NCBI GenBank assembly: GCA_023052935.1 | Contig: CM041292.1 | Span: 93,913,169 to 93,977,168 of the forward strand | Length of the DNA: 64,000 bases | Source: Piezodorus guildinii | Taxonomy: Eukaryota > Arthropoda > Insecta > Hemiptera > Pentatomidae | Direction of reading: 5' to 3' | Shown here: piece after piece, positions 23,156 through 33,961 of the stretch | Numbering within the stretch: the stretch's first letter is position 1 | How the letters are laid out: each line of letters begins with the position of its first letter | The notes under the pieces: generated by a model | The model's database searches: none | What the model was told of the DNA's origin: nothing | What the model saw: only the letters and a program-made list of their open reading frames with translations | Program-made: the position numbers and the translations under genes

Positions 23156-23809
23156 TAAAATTAATCCAGTGAGCGTTCCTCTACATGAAATAAATTTTAA
23201 AAGGTTGAAATATAAAACTTACATCTTCAACTAAATATATTATTTTATACATCTCTATTAACATTTATATTTCTGAAAAAAAATTAACCTAAAATTTTTT
23301 TTCTGTTTTAGCTGATTTTAAAATAACTTTATATTTTTATAAGTAGTTTGTTGGAGTTTCAGTTATTGGAACACTCCAGTTAAGTATCCTTGCTTATTAA
23401 TTTAACTTAATTGAAGTGTTTCAGTGACTGCATCTCCATCCAAATTTCACCTTATATTTTATCTACAGTCAGCTATTCTTCCATTTTTTTCTTTGTGGTT
23501 AATAATACATAAGTGAGTGTATTGTGTTTCAGTATGTATTTGTCTCTCTCATACTATAACTTTTTTAAGTGAAATTGCAATAGTACATTTATGCTCTTAC
23601 GTCGACTTTTCGAAAAATTCATCACATTTTTAGGACAATTTCAAGTATAATATAAGTATAGTTTGCATTAATTATGAGATGAAAAATAAATACATATATC
23701 TATAATTATTTAAATTAATTAATCGATACTACTCTGAACATTAGCACAATCCATTTTCAAAATTAAAATTACCTTTAAAATATTTACATTTTACTATATA
23801 CTAAATAAT

Positions 23810-24090
23810 GGTCTGTCCTCCGTGTCATGGGTTCGAATCACGGCTGTAGCACACAATATATTAATTATGTAGATTCGGCCGGGGGCCGACCATAGGCTAT
23901 GGAGACCCTCCTGTGGCAGACCCATCCTTTTCAAAGTGGGTACACAAAATTGGGGAAAAACTGCTGAGCGTGACCAAGTCCTAATCACCTCATAGCACGG
24001 TCGTTGGCCTAGTAACAATACGAATTTCTTTATGTACTGAACCCAAGACCCTTCATGGATTAGAGTAGAGATTTTATTATTTTAGGAAGT
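23810..24090 (+). mobile_element. SINE family 1, copy with tRNA-like head
   Basis: The B-box-like GGGTTCGAATCACGG at about 23827-23842 is followed by a GC-rich segment ('GGCCGGGGGCCGACC') and the family body and tail ('AAATTGGGGAAAAACTG', 'CACCTCATAGCACGG', 'ACCCAAGACCCTTCATGG'). It ends near a T-rich 3' end. A clear A box is not visible. Confidence 0.65.
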
Positions 24091-25444
24091 GAGATTTTAT
24101 TTTTGTTTGTTTCATGAGTCTATAACAGCTCCACATACAACTAGACATTAATGAGATCCTTATTAGCACACATTTCTTTGGTTATTTTTTATTCTTACCT
24201 CCTTGCATCTTTGATTGGCAGCAGTTTTTCTGGTAAAACCTAAGATAAAAGAGTAATAGCTCCTTGAAATGTTCGAATATTTTTAGAAATACTAAAATTT
24301 AATTTTCTGCATGACTTTTTGCGACACTTACTTTCTTAAATTGAGGAATTGACTCAACCTTCTGGGAAATGTTATTTTCTTTCATTTGCTACCACTTGTT
24401 TTCTGTGCGTACATATCAAATAGATATATTTGAATTTTTATGATGAAAACTTTAGAAAACAGGAAAACAAAATTATTTGTTTTCATTCCTTACCGTTAAT
24501 AATCGGACTAAGGATCATATAAATTCTGAAATATGACGAGACATCTATATACCCAGTATGTGTATTAGTTTAAAATCTTTCTGCCAATTCTTTTCACATC
24601 GAGTTTTTATGGTTGAGTTTATGTCCTGTAACAATCTCTTTTTGACTTCTTCAAAACCAATTATTTACAGTTCATTTTTAAACAAATTGATTGTGATTGA
24701 CATTGATGTTGCGATTCATATTTCAATGGCAACGTATTTGCCATTATAGAAAGAAATATACTATTACCGTCATGTTTGGTATTTAATTGTTCTCATTTTG
24801 TTAGCAGCAAATTCAAAATTAAATATTTAAAAAGTGACAATTAATGCCGTGTTTGTTGTTCTATTTTCTTTCTTTTTTAATCGATTAAGGTGATGTCATT
24901 TAGTGCTAAAGTGTTTAGTATGGGGGCCGGTGTCGAAGATCCTCTTTTGATGCTGTGTTGAGTTAATTCTCTTAATTAATCCTTTGACAGGTCCACCTTT
25001 AGCCTTGTAACATCCCTTAATTAAATCTCAACCTAATTAGCTCATGTTTGGCGGTCTGCTTTGTCCCCTGGCATCGAGGATACTATTGGGTACAAGCTGA
25101 CCGAATGGCAACTCAATTAGGAGGAACGTTTGGTAGTAATATTTTTAGTCAATCAGAACCTTAAGAATCTCTTAGGATAACATTATTATGGATTTTTTTC
25201 AGTATTAAAAAAAAAGAAGTGGAAATAAGAGAATTTCTTTATTAGTTTTGAAAAAATAGCTTATCGGTTAAGTAGGGAATGGTTGATTTTCGGAAAAAAC
25301 TTATTCTCTCATCAGGATTTTCTGCTGCACATCAGTTCCTGAAACGTATTAATATTCAATATTATGTCAATATATTATACCAATCAATATTAAAAATTAA
25401 GTTTAATAAATAATTAATAAAAAATTATTATAAATACAATAGTT
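24091..25444. other. Noncoding stretch with a possible regulatory island
   Basis: Mostly AT-rich. From about 24880 to 25160 the sequence is more complex and non-repetitive in this window. It carries clustered homeodomain-type cores: TTAATTAATCC, CTTAATTAAATC and CCTAATTAGCTC. No open frame or transposon match is seen. Confidence 0.35.
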
Positions 25445-25539
25445 ATTAGTGTAGGCTTTGGCTTTATCACAAAACCATTGTTATCATTAGAATGTGTGTG
25501 TTTTGAAAATAAATAAATTGTTGTTGTGTTGGGCTATCC

Positions 25540-26411
25540 CAGTGGTCGGCAAGTGTGGCTTCAGAGCCGCATGTGGCCCTTTGGCTCACTAAGTGCGGCT
25601 CTGGCATAAATATCCCCGGAAGGCGCAATAAAATTTTCATTAAAAAAAATACATCTTATTTTGATTAATTAAAATTCTTCTATAAATCGAGAACAAGTAT
25701 AATTTTGTTTTAATTTCAAGATAGATAGGTAATTGAAATGTTATATTGTTGTAAAAATGCGTAACGAACATCGAGTTTAATTTTATTAGTTTTCATAAGC
25801 GTAATTTGAAATTTTCTCCTTTTCTAAATTTACTTTGATAGCTTTGAAATGCAATTGTTGGATTTAAAAAAAGAAGTAGATATGGCGCTCTAAATTCGAA
25901 CGTCTTTCTGTTGAATTGGAAATATTGGAGAAAAATAAATGTTATCTTTGTTCGCAATACAAGTGGTCTCGTTTGAATGACCTGGAGAAGAAAGACTTGG
26001 TCATTTTCAACGCTTGAAATAGTATTCCTGACTCTTACGATCAGCTGAAGAAGCTCGCCTGTGCTCTTATTTCCCTGTTCAGTTCTACATATATATTGCA
26101 AACAATCTTTTTCAAGAATGAACATTATCAAGAGTGAACTTAGAAGTCGTCTTATTTATGAAAACTTAAAATCATGCCTAAAATTAAAAACAATATACAA
26201 ATTTGACTTACTCAAACTTTCCAAGGAGATGCAAGCACATTTTTCGCATTAATAAATATTTTTAAGAATGAAGTTTAGTTTTATTTATTGCACTACTTAT
26301 TTAGTGTAATAAAAGTTTACTAAACAAGCATATTTGGCTCCCATTTTATTTTTTAAGAATTGTTCTAATGTTCATATTTGGCTCTTTGGCTAATAAGTTT
26401 TCCGACCACTG
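25540..26411 (+). mobile_element. hAT transposon (family B) inserted in the 5' LTR
   Basis: Terminal inverted repeats CAGTGGTCGGCAA and (reverse-complemented right end) CAGTGGTCGGAAAA. It interrupts an LTR whose sequence continues on both sides. The flanking 8-mers GGCTATCC and GGTTACTA resemble the empty site GGTTATCA seen in the 3' LTR, as expected for a decayed 8-bp duplication. It contains a remnant of transposase C-terminus. Confidence 0.75.
25860..26250 (+). pseudogene. hAT transposase C-terminal remnant
   Basis: The plus strand with frameshifts reads '..KWSRLNDLEKKDLVIFN', 'YDQLKKLACALISLFSSTYI' and then 'FSRMNIIKSELRSRLIYENL' to '..LSKEMQAHFSH*'. 'FS.MN.IKS..R..L....L' is the hAT dimerisation region of the type seen in GTF2IRD2/ZBED-like transposases. 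The N-terminal zinc finger and catalytic core are missing, so this copy could not transpose by itself. Confidence 0.75.
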
Positions 26412-26460
26412 GGTTACTAAAGCATGATGTAAATTAATTCTGTTTATCTTACATCTTACA

Positions 26461-26544
26461 CTATCGACGAGGATACATTGAAACATGTCGAAGTCACAGA
26501 GATCGAAAGATAAGTGTGCGAATGTACAAACATAGTTGCTGACC
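26461..26544 (+). pseudogene. gag leader and start of LTR element
   Basis: A short untranslated segment after the 5' LTR, then ATG at 26487 opening 'MSKSQRSKDKCANVQT' before a TAG at the LINE insertion point. The sequence resumes after the LINE at 27731. This is read as the start of gag because the retained gag-like segment lies directly downstream. Confidence 0.45.
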
Positions 26545-27680
26545 AGTTCTTGAACGGATGCGCCAGATGGTAACAGTCGCACTTAACTTCGTCTCTGAGA
26601 TTTTTGATTTTTCAAAAGGATTTTCATCGATTCCAGTCTCGAAAAAGCTGCCAGCTTTTTGGACATCAACAGCAGTAAGGTTTGGAGTATTATTTCGGTA
26701 AGCAGAGTAGTTTTTTTTTTTACCGCAAACAGTGAATGCAGAGTCAATAGGCTTGACACAAAGGGTAGTCATATTTCCTCATATCAGCTGATTGCTGGTA
26801 TTGGGAATATATACTTATTACTTGTTTCCCTTTAAAATTCATATATTACTATCTTTTTTTTATATTCGACGATTCGGACAGTTATACAGACATTGACAAG
26901 AAAATCTGAACTTACAGTTGGCAACAAATTATTAATTTATAAGACAATACTGAAGCCCATCTGGACCTACGGACTTGAACTGTGGGGGACAGCTAAACGT
27001 TCTAACATCAAACGCATTCAATCCTTTCAATCCAAAGTCCTCCGAATAATAGTAAATGCTCCTTATTATGTATCCAACTATACCTTGCACCACGACCTTA
27101 ATGTTCCATTTATTTCAGACCTAATTCCATCCAAATTTTCCAAATTCCATCAGAACCTCATTCATCATCCTAATCCTTTAGCACGATCCCTATCCAGCTC
27201 CACTCATCCATACAACCCACCTAGAAGGTTGAAACGGCAGTGGCCCCGAGATATATTGTAAATACGTATGCTGGAGTTCTGACACTGGTCAGATTCTCCT
27301 CTCAAGTGCGGTGTGATTGTGGCTATGGCGCCCTCACTTAGCCTCCGCTGGCTCACACCAGTGATGCGGCTGAGAGGGAGGCGCTGGGATCCTTTGGACT
27401 CTGCTTGTCCTTCCACAAGTGGGGGGACAAGCCCCGTCCGGGGTTCCCGAGCTGATTGTAAATATTGTACATAGGTATGAATGTGACATGTTTTGTTTAT
27501 TTATTTGTTAACTTCATTTATTTGTATTTATTTTGTCTACTTAATTTTGTTATTGTATACGTTTACTTATTTTGATTTTATTTGACTTTCCTTTTGTTTA
27601 TATTGTAAATATTTGTATGAATGAGATCCTGTAGCATTATTATTATTGTCTATTATGACAAATTGTAATAATATGTCCGA

Positions 27681-27730
<50 letters not shown>
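26545..27730 (+). mobile_element. 5'-truncated Jockey-like LINE insertion (copy A), chimeric 5' end
   Basis: A perfect 12-bp target duplication TAGTTGCTGACC lies at 26533-26544 and 27731-27742, and a poly(A) of about 47 bases ends the element at 27684-27730. Homology to the Jockey copy at 49851-52675 begins only near 26868. The 3' UTR (27262-27683) contains a GC-rich module also found in the copy at 43255-44155. The first 323 bases, 26545-26867, do not match any LINE in the window. Confidence 0.8.
26868..27261 (+). pseudogene. Jockey-like LINE ORF2 C-terminus (copy A)
   Basis: Reads 'RRFGQLYRH', a stop or frame change, then 'NKLLIYKTILKPIWTYGLEL', 'SKVLRIIVNAPYYVSNYTLH', and ends 'NPPRRLKRQWPRDIL*'. 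Same region and C-terminus as copies B (49851-52675) and C (59154-62880). Only the part after the catalytic palm was copied. Confidence 0.85.
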
Positions 27731-27732
<2 letters not shown>

Positions 27733-27945
27733 GTTGCTGACCGAATGCCCAAGTTTTCTTTCAAAGAATATTCTAAAGATTTGCTGTGGGAAGATTACTT
27801 GGCACAGTTTGAGCTGGTATGTCGTGTGAAGCATACGGATATCCTCAGAGGAGCTGGCGATCTACTAGAGGATGCGGCGCGAAGTGATCTACTGTTAGCG
27901 AGCATCAGGGCAGAGCACTTGAGGGCTCTCGGCGACCACCTCTAG
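27731..27945 (+). pseudogene. gypsy-type gag fragment
   Basis: 'PKFSFKEYSKDLLWEDYLAQ' followed by 'FELVCRV' is the N-terminal capsid signature of Ty3/gypsy gag proteins ('F.G...W..YL.QFE.VA..N.W'). The frame then reads '..RSDLLLASIRAEHLRALG' and stops at 27943-27945. The rest of gag is missing. Confidence 0.65.
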
Positions 27946-28371
27946 TCTAAGGGATTGGTAAAGGCGTTTAAAAGAAGATATAGCTCATTCAAAAAGGAGG
28001 GTTTGAACACAACATTAGCTCTCCACCAGGTGTTCTTGGCATATAGAAAACCGCCTCAGAAAACTACTGGTACTGCACCGTCTCTTCTCTTTATGGGGAG
28101 AAGACTGCCGACAGCAATTGATAGATCGAGAACCAGACGTCTGAGAAGAAGTAGAAAATCGAATTTGGCAGTACCTAACACGTCCTCAAAGCAAAGTGTA
28201 GGGAGTTTCTATTTCGTCAAAAGGTCTGGTTCCAAAAAGAAAATTATAAAGGGTGGAGACCTGGCATTATTGCAGAGAGAAGGTAAGACGAAGAGGAAGC
28301 AACCATCTGCGGCTTTGAGAAGGAGCTGTAGCTGGATTTCCTCAGTTCTTTCTGACCTTTGCGGAGAAAAG
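27946..28371 (+). pseudogene. Integrase C-terminal fragment of the LTR element
   Basis: The open frame 27955-28425 starts with 'VKAFKRRYSSFKKEG', then 'ALHQVFLAYRKPPQKTTGT' and 'APSLLFMGRRLPTAIDRSR', the end of the integrase core of gypsy-type elements ('FL..YR.TPH..TG..PAELL.GR'). A basic C-terminal tail follows. It joins a gag start directly, so the whole pol centre has been deleted. The frame runs into the 3' LTR. Confidence 0.75.
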
Positions 28372-28498
28372 TGTAGGATTTGGGTTTATAATAAAACCAT
28401 TATCATTAGTATTTGTGTGTTTTGAAAATAAATAAATTGTTGTGTTTGGTTATCATAAAACATGATGTATATTGATTTAATTTATCTTACTTCTTACA
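28372..28498 (+). repeat. 3' LTR (127 bp)
   Basis: Starts TGTAGG and ends CTTACA. Carries GAAAATAAATAAATTG with a polyadenylation signal. Uninterrupted, and therefore preserves the empty site of the hAT insertion (GGTTATCA). Confidence 0.85.
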
Positions 28499-28503
28499 AT
28501 TAG

Positions 28504-30190
28504 GATAATTTTATATTAGTTTCTTTTTAATTGAAATTTACAACTGTATCTAGTAATACATCAAGTGGATATGCACAAACATGAAATCAGTTGAAACAAA
28601 AGTTTCAGGAAACAACTAAATGGTAGCGCTCCAATATAGTTAGTTGGTTGGTTAAAAACTGGTTTCCTTGCGCCGGAAACTGTATTTCTGGTATAATTAT
28701 AGTTATATGTATTAAAAGTCATAGTTTTCTGACAAGTCACTTTACGTACATGCATGGGTCACATTAGGTAGTGCAACGTATACTCTGGAGATACCTTTAA
28801 CCTTTGGAAAACTTACACTAAATAAACCTTAGGATTAAGAACATTTTTCATAAACAAAGGTTTGGGAGGAAAAAATTAACATTTATTTAAGTGTATAAGA
28901 TGTAGTGTCATATTTGTTATGTAATAAGTCACCACTACGAACCTACTTGTCCATAAGTAAGGTAGGATGAATATAAACAAATATGTAAATAGGTTAAATA
29001 TTCATATGTGAATTGATTTGGTATTTCCTGATTCAACCTTTTTCCCCGATTTCATTAAATTTCATAACTGATTAATGTTTCTGAAGATATGAAGTTATTA
29101 TACAATAGTTACTTCTTTAGCATTATAAAAGCTAGATTAAACTAAAACATTAAGAAAGTCGTAGATTTAATACATATTCTTCTGGACCTTCAGGTATCTC
29201 GGTTATAATTCATGAAAACCACAAAAATGTCCCATAAATGCAATTTTAGGTTAAAACATAGCTTTATGAATATGGAAATGTGGTATAAAACTGAGGGAAA
29301 GAGGTCCCAAAAGAGATATCCTGGCTCTATGAAGAGTCTGTTTCCCAAGATGACTGTTTTATGAAGCCAATAAGAACCTGTTGCATGCTATCTCATACGG
29401 TATATGATCCATAACACTACCTATCTAATGCTCTTTTGCGATATGTATATTCTTGGATAGTCATAAAAAAACACTAAACAGGACATTTTTATACTCGTTT
29501 CATCCATTCCACTAATTAAGTTTAGATTTTCCTCTCGTAATAGCCCACCTTTAATTAACTTATATGCATTCAAGGATATGCAGGATATTGTAATTATTAT
29601 CCAATAGAACATCTTGCTACGAAAAAAACTAACATCAACACCGTCCTCATAGCGTGTGCCATTTTGTTTATCTGCATGTTTATATAATAAAATTCAAATC
29701 CCTCTAACACGTCTTCCAAATCACTAAGTTACGATTCACAATTCCAAGGTATTGTGGCTATCCACGACCCTATCTGAAAATGCATTTTATGGAATAGAAA
29801 CATATTCTGAATAAAATCGTGTTGTCCAGCGTTTTTTCGCCAGCTAAACTCATTACTAAACAATTTTGCTTTACCCAGAATTTAAAAATAGTTTTTTTTT
29901 TTAATTATTATCTATTTATTTGTTTTTAGGATAATCCCTATACAAATGGACCTGGCTGGAACAGCACAAATAATTAAATCTATCGCCATTCTATCAATAA
30001 CTTAGTGAATTGTTTTACAAAATGGAATTATATGCGTATACGAGTACATTAACAATGCATAATAGGCTTATAATAACAATGATATGTTGATAAATGAAAC
30101 AACAATGATAAGGCTGTATTTTTTATTCTTACTGAATATTCTACCAACAGCTTTATGACGCAGAATTTTAAGACCAGAGTTTTAGATTCC
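28504..30190. other. AT-rich stretch without recognised gene
   Basis: No family recognised. Short frames (28561-28755, 29421-29612, both minus) have no features. Possibly intergenic. Confidence 0.5.
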
Positions 30191-30199
30191 TCGCTACGA

Positions 30200-31200
30200 A
30201 TGCAAGTAGAAGTTTTAAGTCTATTATGAGAGGTTTTGCCAGAACTTCCTAAAAGGCTTTCAGTGAAATATTACTCAATAGGGGCATATAGCGAACTCTA
30301 TTTTCTCGGTACGCCTGACAACGAGCGAGAAAATGGAAAGCGGCCCCGTCACAATCTGGGTACGGCTTCTGTAGGTCCAAGGTATACCTCTGCGGGCCGA
30401 CACTGAAGGAGATCGTGTACTTTCATGACAGCCTGATCTGGGCTTATGTCCTAAGATATGCGATGTTGCAGCTCAACATTGAGTAGCTCTGCGAAAGATC
30501 CGTGTTTTACTTGCGGTTATTGGTTGACTCTCGGAGCAGCACTATTTCTTTCATTTTTATGTATTTGCTCAAGTAATAGCTCATAAAAATTTCCACTCAT
30601 CTGCTTTTTAATATTGACTGGGTCATGTAGTAGTACTGAATGAGGCTCTCGATGAATTCCTTTAACTGCGTGACCCAGTTATACTGCTTAATCAATCTAT
30701 CATCACTATCTAGCTGCATAATTTTTATAAAAGCACTGATTAGAATATCGGTTATTATTCATATTAAGGATTGTCATAAGCCATTTAAGTGTTATTTGTA
30801 ATACATAGTACCCCACTGGAGCGGATGCAACCTCTAATCTTACCATGAAATGTGGAGTATTTTGATTGAGATACACTAGCCGCTTACAGTACCTGACCTG
30901 TACATCTTCAAACTCCTTAATGTGCGTGATAAACCAGACCGATGCTGCATAGAGAACACAGCTCAGCATAAGTGATTTATGGTCTCTACCTGGTGTCCCA
31001 AGATATCAGTTTAGTTCTCGCACTGGTGTTGAGTACCGCTCCGATACTCGCACTGTTTTTCTATATAATATGCCTCATCGCCCAGTTAAAAGTCCTGATA
31101 ACCTGAAAGCAATGCCAAAATAATCGTATTCTGGGAGCTCTTCAATTACGTCACCATTAAAACATAAACTTCTAACTAGCTTAACCAACCAGATAAGAGC
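30200..31200 (-). pseudogene. LINE ORF2 C-terminal remnant (degenerate)
   Basis: Minus-strand reading from about 31190 down: 'LVKLVRSLCFNGDVIEELPE', 'YDYFGIAFRLSG', then 'KSLMLSCVLYAASVWFI' and 'FEDVQVRYCKRLVYLNQNT' with 'PHFMVRLEVASAPVGYYVL' (30706-30969 uninterrupted), and further down 'LQKPYPDCDGAAFHFLARC' near 30320-30380. The order (thumb 'YLG' segment, 'LLYAA.VW', 'E.VQ...K.L..LP..TP.Y..RLE') is that of a LINE family common in insects. Stops and shifts are frequent. The catalytic RT core is missing. Confidence 0.65.
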
Positions 31201-31379
31201 TTCTAATGAAATTACCATCTGAAAAGTAAAATAAAATTAGAATAAAAATAATAACCAGTAAATTAAATAATAATTGCAAAATAGCTTACAAAAATATAAA
31301 TATTTTTGAAGCAGTGATAACTCCACAACTCAAACCAGCTGTGTGTTGGTAAACTCATTTCTTTAATCACAACAGGCTT

Positions 31380-31512
31380 CGAGCTTGGGATGTCAGGTGC
31401 TCGTTAAATATTCCTATTCTAATTTAAGCTGGATAGGCAAAATTTAGGGCACCCACCGCAGCATCGACCGATTAGCGCAAAGTGACGTTAAATGAATAAA
31501 TAAACAAACAAG
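31380..31512 (+). mobile_element. SINE family 2 copy
   Basis: 'GCTGGATAGGCAAAATTTAG', 'CGACCGATTAGCGCAAAGTG' and the 3' end 'ACGTTAAATGAATAAATAAA' match the copies at 18972, 21890 and 23007. The head is absent or diverged. Confidence 0.65.
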
Positions 31513-32520
31513 TATATTAAGCAAATTCATACAAAATCAGCATTAATGCTATAATTTAAGAAGTAGCACCACATGTACATCGATTTGGTAATCTGGACTA
31601 AATTGAGTGGAATAGTGACTACAGTCAATTATTTATTTCAATACCTTCTAAAAACAGATAATTGACAAAATAAAAATGTGAAAACAAGAATCTGCTTCTT
31701 GTAAGCGGAAGGTAGAACTCATTTCTAGCGTGGCGCGGATCTATCCCAAAGAAAACACGAAGGAATATACAGTGGATAGGAGTCCCTGCCTGGGAAAAGA
31801 AATCAGATTAAGTTCAACGCTAAAGGTCTCCCTTTTGTTGTTCGTATAGTCTCTCTCGGAGGAGGATCAACTTCCGTCTCAATCGATCCTTTAAGTCCTC
31901 TTTGTTCTAGTTTTCTTTGGCTGGTCTAGGTCTTTTTTAACATTTTACCTTTTAACCGAAAGAATATCTTTGTTTAAACTTATTAAGTAACTTATTAAGA
32001 GTAAGATTTTTCTTATTTTATCCAATTTCATTATTTCACCATCTAGCCAACATTATTTAAGAATGTATTTTATCTATTTATACTAATTTATTACGACGGT
32101 TATTTGTATATCAGACCACTTCTTAATAGCTGTTCAATCTTGCTTTCAACTACCTTACCACCCTACCAATACTGTCGGTCATTATCAGTTCCGTCAATAC
32201 TGGTCCCTATTATAGGTCTGGAAATAGAGATAAAGCAGTGTCGTTGTAAAATCAGGAGTATTGGAAGCAAATGGATAATACTCTTAATAATTGAACACCA
32301 ATAATCAAACAAAGCTTGTGTTATCAGCATTATATATGAGATCTAGAGGCAGGATTCATAATTGGGTATATCAGACTCTGATCAATGTAATTTAATGGAA
32401 ATCCTGAAGGGGATCGGTAGAGGTTAAACATATTATTTACAAAGACGGAATTTAGCAAGTGTAATTCAGTCTGTCTGCATATTGAGTTATTATTAGATAT
32501 TACCTGCAATTGAAAGTGTA
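31513..32520. other. Stretch without recognised gene
   Basis: The 31690-31940 segment is less AT-rich and may be decayed transposon coding DNA, but I could not identify it. The rest is AT-rich. Confidence 0.45.
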
Positions 32521-32815
32521 GGGGAGCACATGGTACAGTAGCTAGCGCGCTAGTCCCTCACGCTACAGGTTGTGAGTTCGAATCCCAGTCCCGATAGAAC
32601 TTTTATAAGCACATGATTAAATGGGGATTTACTCACAGTCCCTCTCCCGCGTATGTGATATCATTCAAACTACTGGTGGCCACTCGCAAAAATAGGTGTA
32701 GGGAGTGATGACCCAACCCTATAAAACTTCATCGAGAAACGTTCGTATATTCTCCCAGGAGAACTAGGCCAAGGCCCTACACGGCTTGTCGCGCCAGAGC
32801 AATAAATAATAATGG
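32521..32815 (+). mobile_element. tRNA-derived SINE (family 3), apparently full-length
   Basis: The head has both Pol III boxes: an A box in TGGTACAGTAGCTAGCG (about 32530-32546) and a B box GAGTTCGAATCCC (about 32573-32585), at tRNA-like spacing. A body of about 150 bases follows. The 3' end, GCCAAGGCCCTACACGGCTT then GTCGCGCCAGAGCAATAAAT, reads in one frame as 'AKALHGLSRQSNK*'. That corresponds to the C-terminus ('EAKAHFGL*') and 3' end of the RTE-like LINE at 8300-8829. It ends in AATAATAAT. Confidence 0.8.
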
Positions 32816-33440
32816 TGATTGTACTTACTATGTCTGCGGTTCTTCAAAAAATCTTCCTTTAATCAAGTCGCTCTGATTAATGATAATATGATAATAAACG
32901 AATACCATTAAAATCATATTCCGATAGGAACTTATACAATCAGTTATATAAGTCTCTTTCAACTCGTTGGTTGGGCTCGGACTTTCTTTTTAGTGATTCG
33001 GTCTTCTGCACAATGACTTTTGCGCTAATTTCATTCTACTTCAATTAATTTGCCAAATATAGATTATTATAAGAGAAGTGGAGAAAAAGTACTTACTATA
33101 GATTGAATCCAAGAAATTACCAATTTAAGTTTTAGAATTTTTTTTTCATAGCCCCTTTTGCCAGCTCTTCCGAATAGCTAAGTTATTTGAGACTTCTCCC
33201 CATTTTTTGCTAGTATGCATTTCAAGGATGTCTGCCAATATCAGAATCTCTATATTATATATTATCTTTACAATCTATATCAGGTAAAGGGGCTCTCCTT
33301 TTGGTTTAAGGAGGATCTAAATCTAATACCGAAACCTAATTTTCAAAAATATTTTGTCGAGCTAATTCAGAAGATGTCAGCTTACTATATATGGGATTGT
33401 CTATAAGTTTGACCGTCTCAAAGAACTTGTCATTCCTCGC
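32816..33440. other. AT-rich stretch without recognised gene
   Basis: Nothing firm. On the minus strand 33340-33440 may continue the LINE remnant to its right ('LIDNPIYSKLTSSELA'). Confidence 0.45.
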
Positions 33441-33449
33441 AGTTTTGAA

Positions 33450-33690
33450 TTTGTTCATTTTTAATTACTCATGAATTCTAGAGGTTTTAGTTTTTTTGAA
33501 TGAAGTTCCATTAACAATTATCCGTAGTACGCCATTTTTAAACAATTGCAAACGTTTTTCGATCGATTTAGAAACGTGCGGAAAGAGTGGTGGACCATAT
33601 AATAGAGTTGGGCGTATAATAGTTTGATATATCAATCCAAGTGACAGGCTTGAAGAATTAATTGACTAATTTGGCGTAATTTTTGTCTCA
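33450..33690 (-). pseudogene. Jockey-like LINE C-terminal fragment
   Basis: Minus strand: 'LGLIYQTIIRPTLLYGPPLF', 'KSIEKRLQLFKNGVLRIIVN', then a decayed tail. 'LY..IIRP...YG....' followed by 'I..LQ.FQ.K.LR.IVNA' is the same region as 26893-27050 of copy A but clearly a different, older family member. Confidence 0.6.
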
Positions 33691-33773
33691 CTGTCTTAAT
33701 TTTTTTTTTTCTTTTTGGGAAGTTGATTGTTTCCATTGACGAGACAGGAGTTTAGAAGTAAAATATAATATAA

Positions 33774-33778
<5 letters not shown>

Positions 33779-33831
<53 letters not shown>
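33779..33831. repeat. (AT)n microsatellite, about 53 bp
   Basis: The longest AT run in the window. Open frames across it (33688-33960) are artefacts of the repeat. Confidence 0.95.
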
Positions 33832-33832
<1 letters not shown>

Positions 33833-33961
33833 CTGTAAAATAAATATCGATGATTAGACCCTTGTTTGTAGATTTTTTGGTGTGGATCATTTTTTGATGT
33901 TGAGAAGAACGTCTTCCTCTGTGAGTTTATATATACCAAAGCTATCATATTTCCTTTCATA

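Larger units (their letters stand above)
25450..26460 (+). repeat. 5' LTR, interrupted by a hAT element
   Basis: 25450-25539 and 26412-26460 together align with the 3' LTR at 28372-28498. Shared blocks include 'AAAACCATT', 'TATCATTAG', 'GTGTGTTTTGAAAATAAATA' (with an AATAAA signal) and 'ATCTTAC'. The copies differ at many sites, so the insertion is old. Confidence 0.8.
25450..28498 (+). mobile_element. Internally deleted Ty3/gypsy-type LTR retrotransposon
   Basis: Bounded by a perfect 5-bp target duplication ATTAG (25445-25449 and 28499-28503) and by LTRs of about 127 bp that start TGTAGG and end TTACA. A purine tract GGAGAAAAG (28363-28371) directly precedes the 3' LTR, as a polypurine tract should. 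Only a gag start and an integrase C-terminus remain; protease, RT, RNase H and the integrase core are missing. Two foreign elements have inserted: a hAT in the 5' LTR and a Jockey LINE in the gag leader. No standard TGG-type primer-binding site follows the 5' LTR. Confidence 0.82.

Noticed and set aside
32521..32600. A functional tRNA gene
   Set aside because: Both Pol III boxes are present, but the sequence does not close an acceptor stem and continues into a SINE body with LINE-derived tail.
33688..33960. Frames encoding alternating Ile-Tyr
   Set aside because: Translation of the (AT)n microsatellite.
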